From UBA7960 sp964348755 (GTDB lineage Bacteria > Bacteroidota > Bacteroidia > Bacteroidales > UBA7960), in contig CAYGDW010000059.1 in assembly GCA_964348755.1 (NCBI GenBank), positions 1-18,207 on the forward strand: a stretch of 18,207 nt of DNA. Reading direction: 5' to 3'. Positions 15,140-18,207 of this stretch are shown here, piece by piece; position 1 is the stretch's first letter, and each line of letters begins with the position of its first letter. A program made the position numbers and the translations under genes. The notes beneath the pieces are model-generated. The model did no database searches. It saw nothing but the letters and a program-made list of their open reading frames with translations, and was not told the DNA's origin.

Positions 15140-16405
15140 CTATCGCAGCAAATATGCTATTGTTATTCCAAGGTAATTGCCTATTGCATAGCCAATAATA
15201 CCTATGGTCATACCCGAAACCACAATTTGCCTGTTTTTAAGCGCTCCGGCAATAATGGGCACAAATGCAGGCGAGCAAATTAAAGCTGTAGAAGTGATAA
15301 TGGTGGTATCGGCATCAACTTTAAATATGCGGCTAAATAATAGGTGCAGGAATAAAGAACCGAAAACGGCCAGGGTAACATAACCAAAAAGCCCTGCTGA
15401 TATGCCAGCCAAGTTTCTGATATCGGCCATTGAAGCCACCACAATGCTGAATACCAGAATTAGGTAAATACCGGCTTCAAAAGTTTTTTCAATGCGGTTA
15501 ATTGCCGGTATGAGCGAAACAAGTATCCCAAGAGTAGTAATTCCAAGTATCACAATTGCCATTACACTGTTGTCGGGTACCAACTGGCTTAGGCCAATAG
15601 CTACCCCAAATATTAGAATTGCTACTCCAAAAGCTTTCATGAGCGGAAATAGTTTTTCTCGCCTGAAGACACTGAAAAAAGGCTCTTTTACATTATTTTC
15701 AGTGTCCAGGTTTTCAGTACCCTTCAGATAGGGAAATTTTGGAAGGAATTTCAAAAAAACCTTTTGGCCAACAGTAATCAGAAAAGCAAGATAAAACACA
15801 CCAACAATCAGGTCGTAGGTATGGGTTAAAATGTAAGTTTCAGCATCTACATCCAATGCCATTTTTATGGATGCAAGGTTTGGCGTGCCGCCGGTGTAAA
15901 CCCCCACGAGCATGCCTGCCACTTTCCAAAGGTCTTTTGTGCCAGAATCCTCAAATATATAAAACCCGGCAATAATTACAGTTATTACAGCAACCAATCC
16001 GATCACAAGCGACAAAAGTGTTTTTCCGGCCACTTTTTTCCATTGGTTAATATTGGTCGAGAACAGCATAAGGGGTATGGCCAGCAGGATAGTGATGGTC
16101 ATAAGCAGATCGCGCAGCTTATATACCCTGAATGCAACCACATCGTTGCCGGTAATTTGACCACCGGAGTACAGGGCATCTACCTCTGGAAGCGCTATTT
16201 TGGGCTGGATAAGCATTATCTCGTTGAGCGCCTGCCCTGGACTGGGAATCAATCCAATATTTCCTAGAATCAGCCCTATTGCGTAAGCTATTATTACCGA
16301 GCCAATCTGCTCGGCAATGCGGTACCTATGGGTTAAATATAGTATAACAAGCGGGGTAAAAACATAAAACAACGCAAGTAACAACAGCTCCATAACTCCA
16401 ATCAT
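15140..16405 (-). CDS. DUF819-family multispanning membrane protein
   Basis: A 421-residue integral membrane protein with about ten to eleven hydrophobic helices over its whole length. It belongs to the DUF819 (YjcL-like) family. A family-typical stretch is LWKVAGMLVGVYTGGTPNLA, a glycine-rich loop between helices, and a second GAL-rich segment lies near the C-terminus (ALICSPAFVPIIAGALKN). The overall build resembles the cation:proton-antiporter/anion-transporter superfamily, so a transport role is inferred, but no substrate is established. A charged cytoplasmic loop around residues 225-250 separates the two halves. ATG 16393 (fifth residue) is an alternative start. The gene is divergent from the DPP III-like lipoprotein gene. 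Confidence 0.85.
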   Translation of the reverse strand: MIGVMELLLLALFYVFTPLVILYLTHRYRIAEQIGSVIIAYAIGLILGNIGLIPSPGQALNEIMLIQPKIALPEVDALYSGGQITGNDVVAFRVYKLRDLLMTITILLAIPLMLFSTNINQWKKVAGKTLLSLVIGLVAVITVIIAGFYIFEDSGTKDLWKVAGMLVGVYTGGTPNLASIKMALDVDAETYILTHTYDLIVGVFYLAFLITVGQKVFLKFLPKFPYLKGTENLDTENNVKEPFFSVFRREKLFPLMKAFGVAILIFGVAIGLSQLVPDNSVMAIVILGITTLGILVSLIPAINRIEKTFEAGIYLILVFSIVVASMADIRNLAGISAGLFGYVTLAVFGSLFLHLLFSRIFKVDADTTIITSTALICSPAFVPIIAGALKNRQIVVSGMTIGIIGYAIGNYLGITIAYLLR

Positions 16406-16459
16406 TTAAATTTTTATCGACACAAGAATTGTTAAATAAAGGTAAGATTTTTTGTAATA

Positions 16460-16487
16460 ATTGAGCTTTTTGCCAAAGCGGCTCAAT
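16460..16487. repeat. Hairpin-forming repeat in the DUF819/M49-like spacer
   Basis: ATTGAGC (16460-16466) pairs with GCTCAAT (16481-16487); an inner TTT/AAA pairing extends it with a three-base bulge. It lies between the two divergent starts, so it cannot be a terminator of either gene. It may be an operator, or chance. Confidence 0.35.
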
Positions 16488-16530
16488 AAAATATTTGAGT
16501 TGGCGGCAGGTTTACCCCTTTTTTATTTTG

Positions 16531-16551
16531 TAATTTTGGTTTCAAACCAAA
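16531..16551 (+). promoter_or_regulatory. -7 element with overlapping palindrome before the M49-like gene
   Basis: TAATTTTG (16531-16538) fits TAnnTTTG exactly, and no clear -33 TTTG is present. A perfect 8-1-8 inverted repeat, TTTGGTTT-C-AAACCAAA (16535-16551), begins inside the -7 box and covers the expected transcription start, 10 bases before ATG 16562. This is where a repressor would act, or it may form a small hairpin at the 5' end of the RNA. Confidence 0.4.
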
Positions 16552-16561
16552 CAACAAATCA

Positions 16562-18193
16562 ATGAAACCTTTTTTTGGGGTGTTTGCGGTTGTTTTGGCT
16601 ATTGCTGCCATAACCGGGTGTGCACCCAAAACCGATGAATATAGTGAGAAGATGAAAGCCAATGTTGAAAAATATAAGGAAGTAACACTAACCACCGACC
16701 TTTCGTGGTTAAGTGAAAACGAGCGTGAAATTATCCGTCTTTTAATCGAAGCTGCCGATATTATGGATGAGGTTTTCTGGATCCAATCTTATGGCGATAA
16801 AAATGAGCTACTGGGTCGTATTGAAAACGAATATGCCCGAAAGTTTGCGCTAATACATTACGGCCCCTGGGATCGCTTTGGCGGCAATGCGCCCTTTGTG
16901 CCAGGTTTTGGCGACAAACCTCTTGGGGCAAACTTTTACCCGGCCGATATGACCAAGCAAGAGTTTGAAGCCTGGGATGAGCCAAACAAGACCAGCCTTT
17001 ATTCCCTTATTCGTCGCGATGAGGCTGGTAACCTGGTTTCTATTCCCTATTCGCAGGCTTATGGGCAGCAGCACCAAAGGGCAGCCAGCTTAATGCGCAA
17101 AGCAGCCGAACTGGCCGAAGACCAGGGATTTAAAAAATACTTGTTTGCACGGGCCGAAGCCATGCTTACCGACAACTACCAGCCCAGCGATTTTGCATGG
17201 ATGGCCATGAAGAAAAGCAATATAGATTTTATTGCCGGCCCAATAGAAAATTACGAAGACCGCCTTTTTGGATACAAAGCCGCCCATGAAGCTTTTATAT
17301 TGGTTAAAGACCCGGTTTGGAGTGCTCAACTCGAAAAGTTTAACGCCATGCTACCAGGCTTGCAGGCCGGTTTGCCGGTACCCGATGAATACAAGGCCGA
17401 AATACCCGGTTCTGAATCAGACATCAATGTATATTTTGCTATTTACTATGCAGGCGATTGCAATGCCGGAGGCAAAACCATTGCAATAAACCTTCCAAAC
17501 GATCCAGAGGTTCAACTTAAAGCAGGTAGCCGAAAGCTCCAGCTTAAAAACGCTATGAAGGCCAAATTTGACCACATTCTGGTGCCAATAGCCAACCTTC
17601 TTATCGATGAAAGCCAGCGCCACCATATTAAGTTTGATGCCTTTTTCGAAAATGTTACCTTTCATGAGGTGGCGCATGGCATGGGCATAAAAAACACCAT
17701 AAACGGAAAAGGAAACCTGCGCGAAGCCCTGCGCGAGTATTACAGCCCCATTGAAGAGGCAAAAGCCGATATTATGGGCTTGTACCTGGTTACCAGGCTA
17801 TATGAAATGGGCGAAATCAACAGCGGCGAAGTAATGGATAATTACGTTACCTTTTTTGCCGGTATATTCCGCTCGGGCCGCTTTGGAGCAGGAAGCGCTC
17901 ATGGCCGGGCCAATATGCTCACTTTGAAATATTTTGCCGATCGCAATGCATTTGTTCAGCAAACCAACGGGACCTATCTGGTAAGTTTTGACAATATGCG
18001 CCTGGCTGTTAACTCATTACTGGCCGATATACTTATTGTGCAAGGAGATGGCAATTACAACGAAGCAAAACGCTGGGTCGATGCTGACGGAACAATGTCA
18101 GAACAACTTAAACGCGACCTCGAAGTGGTAAACACCGCCGGAATACCTGTTGACATTGTGTTTAAGCAAGGAAAAGACGTGCTGGGGTTGTAA
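16562..18193 (+). CDS. DPP III (M49)-like zinc metallopeptidase lipoprotein
   Basis: The 543-residue protein starts with a lipoprotein signal peptide (MKPFFGVFAVVLAIAAITGC; Cys20 would be lipidated), so it should sit in the cell envelope. The body matches the dipeptidyl-peptidase-III-like family. The zinc motif is HEVAH, with His368, Glu369 and His372, in NVTFHEVAHGMGIKNT; the third ligand is probably Glu399 in EEAKADIMGLY, matching the EECRAD/E motif of DPP III. Classical M49 enzymes carry the six-residue HEXXGH and are about 650-740 residues; this one has the five-residue HEXXH and is shorter, as in the sub-branch that includes the C-terminal part of plant Nudix hydrolase 3. Substrate is unknown; peptide cleavage is inferred from the motif. 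The open frame is complete. Confidence 0.88.
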   Translation: MKPFFGVFAVVLAIAAITGCAPKTDEYSEKMKANVEKYKEVTLTTDLSWLSENEREIIRLLIEAADIMDEVFWIQSYGDKNELLGRIENEYARKFALIHYGPWDRFGGNAPFVPGFGDKPLGANFYPADMTKQEFEAWDEPNKTSLYSLIRRDEAGNLVSIPYSQAYGQQHQRAASLMRKAAELAEDQGFKKYLFARAEAMLTDNYQPSDFAWMAMKKSNIDFIAGPIENYEDRLFGYKAAHEAFILVKDPVWSAQLEKFNAMLPGLQAGLPVPDEYKAEIPGSESDINVYFAIYYAGDCNAGGKTIAINLPNDPEVQLKAGSRKLQLKNAMKAKFDHILVPIANLLIDESQRHHIKFDAFFENVTFHEVAHGMGIKNTINGKGNLREALREYYSPIEEAKADIMGLYLVTRLYEMGEINSGEVMDNYVTFFAGIFRSGRFGAGSAHGRANMLTLKYFADRNAFVQQTNGTYLVSFDNMRLAVNSLLADILIVQGDGNYNEAKRWVDADGTMSEQLKRDLEVVNTAGIPVDIVFKQGKDVLGL

Positions 18194-18207
18194 GGTTTAT
18201 TTCTTAA

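Overview
The window looks like chromosomal DNA from a member of the Bacteroidota, probably of the Bacteroidales/Marinilabiliales type. The evidence is a SusC/SusD outer-membrane pair, a MurF-alanine racemase fusion, a carboxyspermidine-type polyamine pathway, lipoprotein signals, AT-rich spacers with matches to the Bacteroidota promoter (TTTG, about 19 bases, TAnnTTTG), and few Shine-Dalgarno sites. Genus and species cannot be read from it. I saw no tRNA, rRNA, CRISPR array, transposase, integrase or phage gene.

Layout. (1) 176-4821: a two-gene SusC/SusD nutrient-uptake operon with a palindrome in its leader, closed by a strong hairpin terminator at 4841-4877. No carbohydrate-active enzyme lies beside it. 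(2) 4956-8587: pdxA (vitamin B6 synthesis), followed 20 bp later by a murF-alr fusion for D-Ala-D-Ala addition and D-alanine supply; probably one transcript. (3) 8687-9265, minus: a glutamine amidotransferase subunit of the PabA/TrpG type, tail-to-tail with murF-alr. (4) 9466-11454: ridA (enamine/imine deaminase), then comM/yifB (AAA+ ATPase). (5) 11478-11801, minus: a small gamma-glutamylcyclotransferase-like protein. (6) 11994-14800: carboxynorspermidine/carboxyspermidine dehydrogenase and decarboxylase, the two steps that make spermidine or norspermidine. They are separated by 455 bp that contain a decayed four-helix-bundle gene. (7) 14811-16405, minus: a DUF819 membrane protein and a small LapA-domain membrane protein. 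(8) 16562-18193: a lipoprotein of the DPP III (M49)-like metallopeptidase family, divergent from DUF819.

How the genes relate. Most are household metabolism. Vitamin B6 recurs: PdxA helps make PLP, the Alr half and the polyamine decarboxylase use it, and RidA removes reactive enamines that can damage PLP enzymes. This is a suggestive neighbourhood, not a demonstrated system.

The clearest feature that a standard ORF annotation would miss is the pseudogene at 13255-13608. It has about 118 codons, all in one reading frame with no frameshift, interrupted by five stop codons. I found no convincing new defence, mobile or signalling system here.
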